Assembly: GCA_011049745.1 (NCBI GenBank)
Contig: DRHE01000357.1
Location: 1 to 5,463, forward strand
DNA: 5,463 nt
Direction of reading: 5' to 3'
Source: Spirochaetales bacterium
Lineage (GTDB): Bacteria > Spirochaetota > Spirochaetia > SZUA-6 > DRHE01
Shown: positions 1-5,463 of the stretch, piece by piece
Layout of the letters: every line of letters begins with the position of its first letter
Position numbering within the stretch: the first letter of the stretch is position 1
Position numbers and translations under genes: made by a program
Notes under the pieces: model-generated
Told to the model about the DNA's origin: nothing
Databases searched by the model: none
The model's input: the letters and a program-made list of their open reading frames with translations, nothing else

Positions 1-2
1 GT

Positions 3-110
3 ATAGAGCGCAGTCTCTTCGCCCTGTTAAGGGGTAAGAAGGTGAAGAAGGTGGATCATGTCACCTTCTTCGGTAAGAATCCCGATTCTCACCCCATTTA
101 CATTTTTTAA
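3..110 (+). CDS. Possible C-terminal end of an upstream gene (partial, unidentified)
   Basis: A frame that is open from the window edge runs for 35 codons and stops at TAA 108-110. The peptide is basic in its middle (GKKVKKVDHV) and ends PIYIF. I do not recognise the family. In favour: it lies on the same strand as all later genes, first codon positions are mildly purine-rich, and a GC-rich hairpin follows 14 nt after the stop. Against: 35 open codons is within chance for one of six frames, the repeat-rich DNA at 31-95 lies inside it, and the opposite strand is also open over most of the same stretch. The upstream part of the contig would decide. Confidence 0.3.
   Translation: MERSLFALLRGKKVKKVDHVTFFGKNPDSHPIYIF
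31..95. repeat. Cluster of nested and competing inverted repeats
   Basis: Three pairings can be read directly. GAAGAAGGTG (44-53) and CACCTTCTTC (62-71) are a perfect 10-bp inverted repeat with an 8-nt loop. GGGGTAAGAA (31-40) and TTCTCACCCC (86-95) pair at 9 of 10 positions and enclose the first stem. GGTAAGAATC (72-81) and GATTCTCACC (84-93) form a compact imperfect palindrome with one mismatch, and it competes with the outer stem for the same 3' arm. The octamer GGTAAGAA occurs twice, at 33-40 and 72-79. The function is unknown. It could be an RNA structure, a protein-binding site or part of a small dispersed repeat. Confidence 0.6.
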
Positions 111-124
111 GGCTGATTTTACGT

Positions 125-149
125 GGTCCCCGGTTTGCAGCCGGGGATC
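125..149. repeat. GC-rich hairpin, possible terminator without a T-run
   Basis: GGTCCCCGG (125-133) and CCGGGGATC (141-149) pair over 9 bp, with one G-T pair, around the 7-nt loop TTTGCAG. The stem should be very stable. No run of T follows on either strand, so it does not fit a classical intrinsic terminator. Its place 14 nt after the possible stop at 108-110 fits a role in transcript 3'-end formation or protection. It could equally be the core of a REP-like dispersed repeat. Confidence 0.5.
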
Positions 150-259
150 TCAATCTGTCCGGCTCTATTCTTGGCTGCGAGATAAAATAAAAAAACCTTT
201 GCTCCGCTCTGTTTCAAACTCCGGTTTTATGCTAAATTCTTGAGCTACTACTTAAATAT

Positions 260-263
260 GAGG
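260..263 (+). promoter_or_regulatory. Ribosome binding site that fixes the TTG start of rnz
   Basis: GAGG lies 7 nt before TTG 271. An in-frame stop (TGA 259-261) just upstream leaves no earlier ATG, GTG or TTG start. The next in-frame ATG, at 301, would remove the conserved N-terminal strand and glycine loop. The TTG start is therefore well supported. Confidence 0.7.
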
Positions 264-270
264 TTCAATA

Positions 271-1191
271 TTGGAAATATTTATACTCGGCACGGGCGGC
301 ATGATGCCCCTGCCAGGTCGGAGTCTTACTTCTGTGCTCTTGCGCAGAGGGGGAGAACTTTTCCTCTTTGATTGCGGGGAGGGAACCCAGGTTTCTCTGC
401 GGCGTCTAAATCTGAAATGGAAGAAGATCTCTATAATATTTATATCTCATACCCATGCGGATCATGTAACCGGGCTCCCCGGTATTTTAATGCTTACTTC
501 CCAGGTGGACAGGGATGAGCCCCTCTACATCTTCGGTCCGCCGCGTATTGCCGAATATGTGGCAGAGAGCCGCCGGATTCTGGATATGTATATTAATTAT
601 CAGATAATAGTCAAGGAGATCCTGGAACCCGGGATTATTTACCAGGGCAGCGGTTTTCAGGTGCGGGCCTTCCCCCTTCTGCACTCTAAACCCTGTCTCG
701 GTTACTCTCTGGAGGAGGAAAGGCGCCCGGGAGTTTTTTCTCCTGAGAATGCTGTGGCCCTGGAGATTCCCCGCGGGCCATTATGGTCCAGGCTCCAGGG
801 GGGTGAGCAGGTGGAGCTTGATTCCGGCCGGATAATTCAGCCTGGAGAAGTTATGGGGCCGCATCGTTTGGGAAGGAAGTTCAGCTTTATTACCGATACC
901 GCTTTTAACCCTGGATTGCATGATTTTGTCAAGAATGCAGACCTGCTGATCTGTGAGGGCATGTTTACCGAAGAGCTGGCCGAATCAGCCAGAGAGAAAA
1001 AACATTTAACTGCTAAACAGGCGGCTCTTATAGCCTCCAGGGCTGGTGTTAAAAAGTTGGGGCTGATCCATTACAGCCCGCGGTACAGCGAGGGGGAACT
1101 GAAACAATTGCGCCATGAGGCCAGGGAGATATTTCACAATACCTTTTTGACGCGTGATCTGCAGGTATTAACGGTTCCCTATATTGATTAA
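271..1191 (+). CDS. rnz: Ribonuclease Z (tRNA 3'-processing endonuclease)
   Basis: This metallo-beta-lactamase-fold, zinc-dependent endonuclease removes the 3' trailer from precursor tRNAs in the cytoplasm, mainly those without an encoded CCA. The 306-residue length matches the short bacterial RNase Z form (about 307 in Bacillus subtilis). The N-terminus MEIFILGTGG is typical. The metal site is intact: HTHADH at 60-65 (H60, H62, D64, H65), H138 before PCLGY, D209 in ITDTA, and H268 in HYSPRY. HLTA at 245-248 matches the conserved HLT motif thought to assist catalysis. Residues about 150-190, including GPLWSRLQGG, match the flexible exosite arm that binds the tRNA elbow, so this is an RNase Z and not another beta-lactamase-fold hydrolase. 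Translation starts at TTG. The gene stands 84 nt before the transporter operon on the same strand, and read-through into that operon is possible. No feature looks damaged. Confidence 0.96.
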   Translation: MEIFILGTGGMMPLPGRSLTSVLLRRGGELFLFDCGEGTQVSLRRLNLKWKKISIIFISHTHADHVTGLPGILMLTSQVDRDEPLYIFGPPRIAEYVAESRRILDMYINYQIIVKEILEPGIIYQGSGFQVRAFPLLHSKPCLGYSLEEERRPGVFSPENAVALEIPRGPLWSRLQGGEQVELDSGRIIQPGEVMGPHRLGRKFSFITDTAFNPGLHDFVKNADLLICEGMFTEELAESAREKKHLTAKQAALIASRAGVKKLGLIHYSPRYSEGELKQLRHEAREIFHNTFLTRDLQVLTVPYID

Positions 1192-1199
1192 TAACAGGC

Positions 1200-1230
1200 G
1201 GATAAACTATTTAAGCTTGACCATTTATCC
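1200..1230. repeat. 7-bp inverted repeat between rnz and the ABC operon
   Basis: GGATAAA (1200-1206) and TTTATCC (1224-1230) are a perfect inverted repeat around a 17-nt spacer that contains the palindrome AAGCTT. No T-run follows, so it is a poor terminator. Because it overlaps the candidate -35 box at 1217-1222, it could be an operator, but a match this short in AT-rich DNA may be chance. Confidence 0.3.
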
Positions 1231-1245
1231 AGAAAATATTAGCTT
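1217..1245 (+). promoter_or_regulatory. Weak candidate promoter for the ABC operon
   Basis: TTGACC (1217-1222) matches five of six bases of the sigma-70/sigma-A -35 box. At 17 nt spacing it is followed by TAGCTT (1240-1245), which matches only three of six bases of the -10 box. The position, just upstream of the operon's first gene, is right. The poor -10 makes it tentative, and transcription from the rnz promoter is an alternative. Confidence 0.25.
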
Positions 1246-1275
1246 TCTAAAAAAGATTTTAACACGGAGCTGTTT

Positions 1276-2223
1276 ATGATTGCGGTGAGCAACCTGGGGA
1301 AAAGATATGGTTCTTTAGAAGCGGTTAAGAATGTCACCTTTGAGATTCCTACCGGTGAAGTAATCGGTTTGTTAGGTCCCAATGGAGCCGGGAAAACCAC
1401 TATTATGAAGATACTGACCGGTTATATATACCCAAGTTACGGATCAGCGGAAATAAATGGTTACAGTATTTTCAATGATCCTTTGGAGATAAAGCGTTCA
1501 GTCGGTTATCTGCCGGAGAATGCGCCCCTATATACTGATCTGAATGTAATGGAATACCTTAATTTTGTGGCTGAATCACGGCGTCTTCAGGGGGAACAGA
1601 AAAAACAGAGGATGGATTGGGTCGTGGAAGAGTGCGGATTGGCAGAGGTAGTCTATCGTAATATAGATGAAATATCCAAGGGGTACAAGCAGCGAACAGG
1701 CCTTGCCCAGGCAATAATCCACGATCCGGAAATATTAATTCTTGATGAACCGACAACCGGGCTCGATCCCAATCAGATAATCGAGATCCGGGAGCTGATC
1801 AAGCGTTTCGGCCGTGAAAAAACAGTTATTCTTTCCACACACAGATTGCAGGAGGTGGAAGCTACCTGTAAGCGGGTCATCATTCTGAATGAAGGCGAGA
1901 TCGTTGCCCAGGGAACCACTGAGGAGATCTGGCGGGAGATGAAGGGTGAAACCATGCTTGACCTTACTTTAAAGGGCGGTACCGGGCCGGATGATTCAAT
2001 TCTCCAGGTAGCAGGGGTTAAAAAGTTGATTGAGCGCAGAGAATTATCCAAAGCGACCTTCAACCTGCATCTTTCCCTGGCACCTGACAGCGGAGCTTTA
2101 GAGGGAGTCTTTGACTGGGCCATTGCAAAGGGATATAAAATTCTGGCCATGGTGCCGCAGCGTTTAAGTTTAGAGGATATCTTTATCAAGCTAACCGGAG
2201 AGGAATCAGAGAATGTCAATTAA
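1276..2223 (+). CDS. ABC transporter ATP-binding protein, GldA/CcmA type
   Basis: This 315-residue nucleotide-binding subunit hydrolyses ATP at the inner face of the membrane to drive the permease encoded next. Motifs in order: aromatic A-loop residue Y11; Walker A GPNGAGKTT at 34-42; Q-loop region YLPENAPLY at 78-86, with Glu81 at the usual Gln position; signature SKGYKQR at 134-140 in place of LSGGQ; Walker B LILDEP at 154-159 with catalytic E158; D-loop GLDP at 162-165; switch histidine H189 in STH. The YLPE and SKGYKQR forms are those of the GldA branch. The roughly 95 residues after the ATPase core form a C-terminal extension common in ABC-2 exporters. The ATG start has GGAG at 1266-1269, 6 nt upstream. 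The 3' end overlaps the permease gene by 11 nt. Family and subunit role are sure. The gliding-related name gldA would overstate the function, so I give no symbol. Confidence 0.93.
   Translation: MIAVSNLGKRYGSLEAVKNVTFEIPTGEVIGLLGPNGAGKTTIMKILTGYIYPSYGSAEINGYSIFNDPLEIKRSVGYLPENAPLYTDLNVMEYLNFVAESRRLQGEQKKQRMDWVVEECGLAEVVYRNIDEISKGYKQRTGLAQAIIHDPEILILDEPTTGLDPNQIIEIRELIKRFGREKTVILSTHRLQEVEATCKRVIILNEGEIVAQGTTEEIWREMKGETMLDLTLKGGTGPDDSILQVAGVKKLIERRELSKATFNLHLSLAPDSGALEGVFDWAIAKGYKILAMVPQRLSLEDIFIKLTGEESENVN
2197..2203 (+). promoter_or_regulatory. Ribosome binding site of the permease gene, inside the ATPase gene
   Basis: GGAGAGG lies 9 nt before ATG 2213, inside the last codons of the ATPase gene. 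It supports the overlapping start and suggests translational coupling between ATPase and permease, which would help keep their amounts matched. Confidence 0.65.
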
Positions 2224-2938
2224 CATTTTGCCTATCATAAAAAAGGAATTTAAATCTTATTTCAATTCTCCTATTGCCTATATTGTGCTGGTCGCTTTTT
2301 TAGTTTTTACATCTGTCTGGCTCTTCTATTTACAGCAGTTTTTTACCAGAAATGTTGCTTCTCTGCGGATTTACTTCGGCATTATTCCGGTTGTCTTTAT
2401 CTTTCTGATGCCTGCGATTACTATGAGAAGCTGGGCGGAAGAAAAGAAAATGGGTACCATAGAAATATTGCTTACCCTGCCCTTTAAAGAGGGAGAGCTG
2501 GTTATCGGTAAGTTTCTGGCGGCATTGGGCATGCTTATTATAATGATGATGCTTACCCTACCCATACCATTGTTGTTGAGCCCCTTCGGTACATTTGATT
2601 GGGGGGAAATATTCAGTCAGTACTTTGGCCTTTTACTGATTGGAGCTGCAGGTATATCTCTGGGCCTCTTCATTTCCGCTCAGGCAACCAACCAGCTTTC
2701 AGCTTTTATAATCGGAGTAATCGTTCTACTATTTCTAACCCTGGTTGCCCAGGTAACTCAGGTAGCGCAGCTGCCGCCGTGGGCAGCCGGTTTTTTTAAT
2801 TATCTCTCTCTGGGATATCATTTTGAAAGCTTTGGCCGCGGCCTGATTGACAGCCGCGATCTCTTCTACTATTTGTTGGTAATATCTCTTTTCCTTTATC
2901 TCAATACAAAAACACTGGTTTTTCAGAAATGGCATTGA
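2213..2938 (+). CDS. ABC-2 type permease, GldF-like
   Basis: This 241-residue integral membrane protein is the predicted channel-forming partner of the preceding ATPase. Six hydrophobic segments are visible at about 20-40, 53-70, 101-123, 136-156, 162-182 and 217-235. Between the second and third lies MRSWAEEKKMGTIEILLTLP (71-90), followed by VIGK (97-100). This is the conserved cytoplasmic coupling region of ABC-2 permeases, which contacts the ATPase. The segment from NYLSLGYHF to GLIDSRDLFYY (196-220) is a conserved block of the GldF group before the last helix. The short, six-helix build without a large extracellular loop fits GldF, where the outer domains are supplied by separate proteins, as the next two genes suggest. 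The substrate cannot be told from sequence. Direction is probably export, by analogy with most ABC-2 systems. Confidence 0.9.
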   Translation: MSINILPIIKKEFKSYFNSPIAYIVLVAFLVFTSVWLFYLQQFFTRNVASLRIYFGIIPVVFIFLMPAITMRSWAEEKKMGTIEILLTLPFKEGELVIGKFLAALGMLIIMMMLTLPIPLLLSPFGTFDWGEIFSQYFGLLLIGAAGISLGLFISAQATNQLSAFIIGVIVLLFLTLVAQVTQVAQLPPWAAGFFNYLSLGYHFESFGRGLIDSRDLFYYLLVISLFLYLNTKTLVFQKWH

Positions 2939-2947
2939 GGATACAGT

Positions 2948-2952
2948 GAGGA
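2948..2952 (+). promoter_or_regulatory. Ribosome binding site choosing ATG 2960 for the GldG-like gene
   Basis: GAGGA lies 7 nt before ATG 2960 but only 4 nt before the in-frame TTG at 2957. The ATG is the better start by spacing and codon, and the choice changes the protein by one residue only. Confidence 0.65.
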
Positions 2953-2959
2953 TAAATTG

Positions 2960-4555
2960 ATGCGAAAAAAGAGTACTGAGTTATTAATCCTTTTTCTTAC
3001 CTTGTCGGTTTTACTTTTATTTGCTCTGAACAGCAACCGTTACTTCGTCAGGCTGGATTTTACCGCAAATAAGGCTTTTACCATTTCAAAGGTTTCTAAA
3101 AAGCTCTTTCAGGAAATTCCGGAGCAGGTATATATTACCTATTATATTTCCGAGCGTTTGCAGTCACTCTACACCTTTCCTGCTCAAATTGAGGATTTAC
3201 TTCAGGAGTATGCCGCCTATTCCAGGGGTAAGATCATAGTCTCCGTTCTTGATCCCGCCAAAACCGGGGATGCGGGTAAAGCGGAGTCTCTGGGCGTTTA
3301 CCCGCAGCAGATAGAAGTGATAGAGAAAGATGAACGCAGTGTGGCCCGAGTTTATACCGGGATTGTAATCCAATATCTGGATCGCTCTGAAACCCTTCAG
3401 GTGGTGGGCCGGATCGACACTCTGGAGTATGACCTCACATCAAGGATAAGGAAAGCGGTGAATAACGAAAAACGAGTAATAGGTATACTCATAGGCAATA
3501 CTGATAGTTCAATCCAGCAGAACTTCCAGGCTCTGCAGGCAGAGCTCTCCCGGGATTTCAGTGTAACCGAGGTCGGCAGGGGAGAAGATATTCCTGATGA
3601 TATTTCTATTCTTTTTGTACTGGGCAACAAAGATCTGGCTGAGTTCGATCTCTTCCCCATAGACCAGTATATTATGAGAGGCGGCAGGGCTTTCTTTGCT
3701 GTTGAGGGAGTGAATGTTGATTTTCGCCGCAACCTTGAGGCGGCAAAAATGGAAAATTCACCTTTACTGGATATGCTTGAAAGCTATGGAGTAAAGGTAA
3801 AAAGAGCGTTGGTTTTGGATGAGTATTGCAAGAATTTCCGACAGCCTCGTGTGGTTTTCGGTCAGGTAATGTGGCAGCTAATGGATAAATATCCCCACTG
3901 GGTTACTGTATCGGATCAATTCGTTTCCCGTGATAATCCAATTACCGCGCGCTTCGGCGGTCTTGATCTGTACTGGGCAAGCCCATTGGAGCTTATTGAA
4001 AAGAGCGGTATTACTGCGGAAGCAATAATTAAAACCACACCGGATGCATGGTTAATGGAGGATAGATTTGAAACTCTTCCCAACCGTTCAGCAGCGCTCT
4101 TTTTTATGGATAAAGAATCAAGAAAACAATACAACCTGGCGGCTGTACTGACAGGTTCTTTTGATACCTTTTTTTCAGTAATTCCTGAAAGAGATGGAGA
4201 ATTACGGGAATGGCAGGAGATAAAAAAAAGCAGTCCGGATAATCGCATCCTGGTTGTAGGCGACCTCGATTTTGCCAGTGATTTCTACCAGTATACCGAT
4301 GCTGTTTACAATATGGGTTTTTTAAGCAACTCCGCTGAATGGCTGGCCAATGATGATGACCTGCTCGAAATAAAAACCCGGGTGACCAGGGATATCCGGT
4401 TAAATAAGATACAGGATCCGAAAGAAAAAGACCGCGCCATCTTTATGGCTCGAGCTATTAATGTTGTACTGATACCGGTAATAGTTGTAGCCTTCGGGTT
4501 GTTCCGCTTTTTCAAGCGCAGAAAAAAAAGTCTAACTATCGGGCTGGAGGGCTAA
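2960..4555 (+). CDS. GldG-like ABC transporter auxiliary protein (ABC_transp_aux family)
   Basis: This 531-residue protein is anchored by a helix at about 8-25 and a second at about 500-518, which is followed by a basic tail (FKRRKK). The roughly 475 residues between them should lie outside the cytoplasmic membrane. The N-terminal part has the family pattern: RLDFTANKAFTIS (31-43), VYITYYISE (57-65), DLLQEYAAYS (79-88) and VLDP (96-99), then GVYPQQIEV, YTGIVIQYLD and LEYDLTSRI. A second region, about 170-255 (VIGILIGN to GGRAFFAVEG), looks like the degenerate glutamine-amidotransferase-like fold of this family, with no obvious nucleophile cysteine. Near the C-terminus VVGDLDFASDF (432-442) is another conserved block. 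In Flavobacterium GldG works with GldA and GldF. Here the same gene order makes it a third subunit, perhaps a substrate-binding or coupling element. Family membership is near certain; the molecular job is unknown. Confidence 0.92.
   Translation: MRKKSTELLILFLTLSVLLLFALNSNRYFVRLDFTANKAFTISKVSKKLFQEIPEQVYITYYISERLQSLYTFPAQIEDLLQEYAAYSRGKIIVSVLDPAKTGDAGKAESLGVYPQQIEVIEKDERSVARVYTGIVIQYLDRSETLQVVGRIDTLEYDLTSRIRKAVNNEKRVIGILIGNTDSSIQQNFQALQAELSRDFSVTEVGRGEDIPDDISILFVLGNKDLAEFDLFPIDQYIMRGGRAFFAVEGVNVDFRRNLEAAKMENSPLLDMLESYGVKVKRALVLDEYCKNFRQPRVVFGQVMWQLMDKYPHWVTVSDQFVSRDNPITARFGGLDLYWASPLELIEKSGITAEAIIKTTPDAWLMEDRFETLPNRSAALFFMDKESRKQYNLAAVLTGSFDTFFSVIPERDGELREWQEIKKSSPDNRILVVGDLDFASDFYQYTDAVYNMGFLSNSAEWLANDDDLLEIKTRVTRDIRLNKIQDPKEKDRAIFMARAINVVLIPVIVVAFGLFRFFKRRKKSLTIGLEG
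4546..4551 (+). promoter_or_regulatory. Ribosome binding site of the DUF4340 gene
   Basis: GGAGGG lies 4 nt before ATG 4556, inside the end of the GldG-like gene. The stop TAA (4553-4555) directly abuts the ATG, so a terminating ribosome sits on the new start. This fits translational coupling. Confidence 0.65.
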
Positions 4556-5463
4556 ATGGGTTTTGACTTAACTGTGAAGAAAAAAGTAATCATCTTAAGC
4601 ATAATCCTGGCTTTCCTGACTTTTACCTATGTGCTGGGACTAGTTTTTTCGTCTGAGAATGTTCAAAACAGAAAAGCCCGGGAACCAGTGTTTGCAATTC
4701 TTAATAAGGAATCAGTAGCCAGGATTGAAATTATAGAAGGTGATTTGCCTACAGAATTGGAGAGAAGGAGTGAAGACTGGGTCGTGATGATCAGGAACAT
4801 GGCTTTTCCGGCTTTGGAGAGCAGGGTCGATTCTCTTTTAGATCTGGTGATCTCTTTGAAAAGAAGCCAGGTTGTAAGTGCAAACCCGGAAAATTGGCAG
4901 AACTTTGAAGTAAGCGGGGAAAACTCAAAGCAACTGAAATTATTTAATAGCTCGGGAAAGGCTATTGTCCACCTGCATATCGGTAAAAGCGGGCTTGGTT
5001 CAAAGGGTAATTATATCAGGTTGGAGGGCAGCAATGAGGTTATTCAGAGTGACCGTTCTTTAAACTTTTATCTCAATAGTGACAAAAGCTTCTGGTCCGA
5101 TTTACGTCTCTTTCCCCGCGATCTTACCGGTGAGGATATTATCCGGATAACCATCAGAAGCCGTATAAGCTTCCCCGAACAAGAGGGCAAATTGCATGAT
5201 CTTGACTATACACTGGTATTGGAGAATATTTCAGGTGTTGAAACATGGCAGGTTTATGGAATGGACAGCTCTTTATACCCGCTTTCCCCGGAAAAGGTTG
5301 ACTCCGTGGCCAATACTCTTGCAGTATTTGAAGGAAATGAGTTTATTGTCGATGTCGCGCAGGATCAGGCAGGCTTTGCTGATCCTGAGGCTGAGATTGA
5401 GTTCACAACTATCGATGATGCATCCTACACTCTGCAGGTGGGGGCTCATTTCAAGGAAAAAGA
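4556..5463 (+). CDS. DUF4340 membrane-anchored protein (3' end beyond window)
   Basis: The frame is open from ATG 4556 to the window edge, giving 302 complete codons and no stop, so the C-terminus is missing. Residues 1-10 are short and carry KKK, followed by a hydrophobic helix at about 11-31. This predicts a cytoplasmic N-terminus and a large outer domain. The rest matches the DUF4340 pattern: VARIEI (54-59), DWVVM (74-78), PALESRVDSLLDLVISL (85-101), VVSANPENWQNFEV (106-119), LHIGKSG (140-146), YIRLEG (153-158) and W180 before SDLRLFP, which replaces the commoner WRD. A second similar unit begins near residue 195 (see findings). DUF4340 genes commonly follow gldG-like genes, so this is probably a fourth component of the transporter on the outer membrane face. 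No enzymatic motif is visible. The function is unknown. Confidence 0.85.
   Translation, partial: MGFDLTVKKKVIILSIILAFLTFTYVLGLVFSSENVQNRKAREPVFAILNKESVARIEIIEGDLPTELERRSEDWVVMIRNMAFPALESRVDSLLDLVISLKRSQVVSANPENWQNFEVSGENSKQLKLFNSSGKAIVHLHIGKSGLGSKGNYIRLEGSNEVIQSDRSLNFYLNSDKSFWSDLRLFPRDLTGEDIIRITIRSRISFPEQEGKLHDLDYTLVLENISGVETWQVYGMDSSLYPLSPEKVDSVANTLAVFEGNEFIVDVAQDQAGFADPEAEIEFTTIDDASYTLQVGAHFKEK

Larger units (their letters stand above)
111..270 (+). other. Non-coding stretch upstream of rnz
   Basis: I see no credible gene here. A plus-strand frame at 58-243 is open, but its composition is not protein-like and it has no ribosome binding site. The stretch holds a GC-rich hairpin at 125-149, then an A-rich segment around 182-195, then a weak AT-type inverted repeat (AAAACC 192-197 with GGTTTT 223-228). 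No -35/-10 pair is convincing. The nearest -10-like string is TAAATT at 233-238, preceded by TG as in an extended -10 element, but no good -35 box lies at the right distance. The rnz promoter is probably here or further upstream. Confidence 0.45.

Noticed and set aside
27..59. Minus-strand 10-codon peptide (MIHLLHLLTP) as an attenuator leader
   Set aside because: The leucine and histidine content and nearby hairpins are suggestive, but no minus-strand gene lies downstream in view and the AAGGTG before its ATG is too close for a good ribosome binding site.
72..93. Fur/PerR-like metalloregulator box in the GGTAAGAATC-CC-GATTCTCACC palindrome
   Set aside because: The half-sites resemble TGAGAAT, but the central spacing differs from the usual 7-1-7 box, and no metal-related gene is next to it.
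192..228. Minus-strand intrinsic terminator (AAAACC / GGTTTT followed by T-rich DNA)
   Set aside because: The stem is short and AT-rich with a 25-nt loop, and there is no minus-strand gene upstream whose transcript it would end.
58..243. Plus-strand open frame of 61 codons before rnz
   Set aside because: It has no properly spaced ribosome binding site, its composition is rich in Ser, Phe, Arg and Pro as in shadow frames, and it runs through the inverted repeats. I recognise no family.
1773..2219. Minus-strand open frame of 148 codons opposite the ATPase gene
   Set aside because: It lies wholly opposite a well-supported ATPase gene with intact motifs, has no recognisable domain, and is best explained as a shadow of that gene's codon bias.
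3397..4248. Minus-strand open frames of 110-111 codons opposite the GldG-like gene
   Set aside because: They are antisense shadows, rich in Ser and Arg, with no recognisable domain, and the plus-strand gene is continuous through both.

Overview
This 5,463-bp window carries five genes or gene parts on the plus strand. Nothing on the minus strand is convincing. It looks like a bacterial chromosome of moderate GC, and I lean toward Bacillota (Clostridia-like). The reasons are GGAGG/GAGG-type ribosome binding sites before every gene, a TTG start on the first full gene, and an RNase Z of Bacillus-type length. The sequence alone does not settle the taxonomy.

Layout: positions 1-110 may hold the last 35 codons of an upstream gene (weak). 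Positions 31-149 are unusually rich in inverted repeats. Positions 111-270 have no gene. Positions 271-1191 encode ribonuclease Z (rnz) with all metal-binding motifs present. An 84-nt gap follows, with a weak candidate promoter and a 7-bp inverted repeat. From 1276 to the window end runs a tight four-gene operon: an ATP-binding protein (GldA/CcmA type), a six-helix ABC-2 permease (GldF type), a GldG-like auxiliary protein with a large extracytoplasmic region between two membrane helices, and a membrane-anchored DUF4340 protein cut off by the window edge.

The four operon genes are spaced by an 11-nt overlap, a 21-nt gap and a 0-nt junction, so they are probably co-translated and act as one machine. 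The ATPase would power the permease. The two anchored proteins would place large domains on the outer face of the cytoplasmic membrane. Related gldA/gldF/gldG genes are needed for gliding in Flavobacterium, but this module also occurs in non-gliding bacteria, where its substrate is unknown. I see no gliding-specific genes here. The neighbouring rnz acts in tRNA 3'-end maturation and has no obvious functional link to the transporter.

The points most worth a second look are the transporter of unknown substrate, the apparent internal duplication in the DUF4340 protein, and the cluster of competing inverted repeats upstream of rnz. I did not find a clearly new system.
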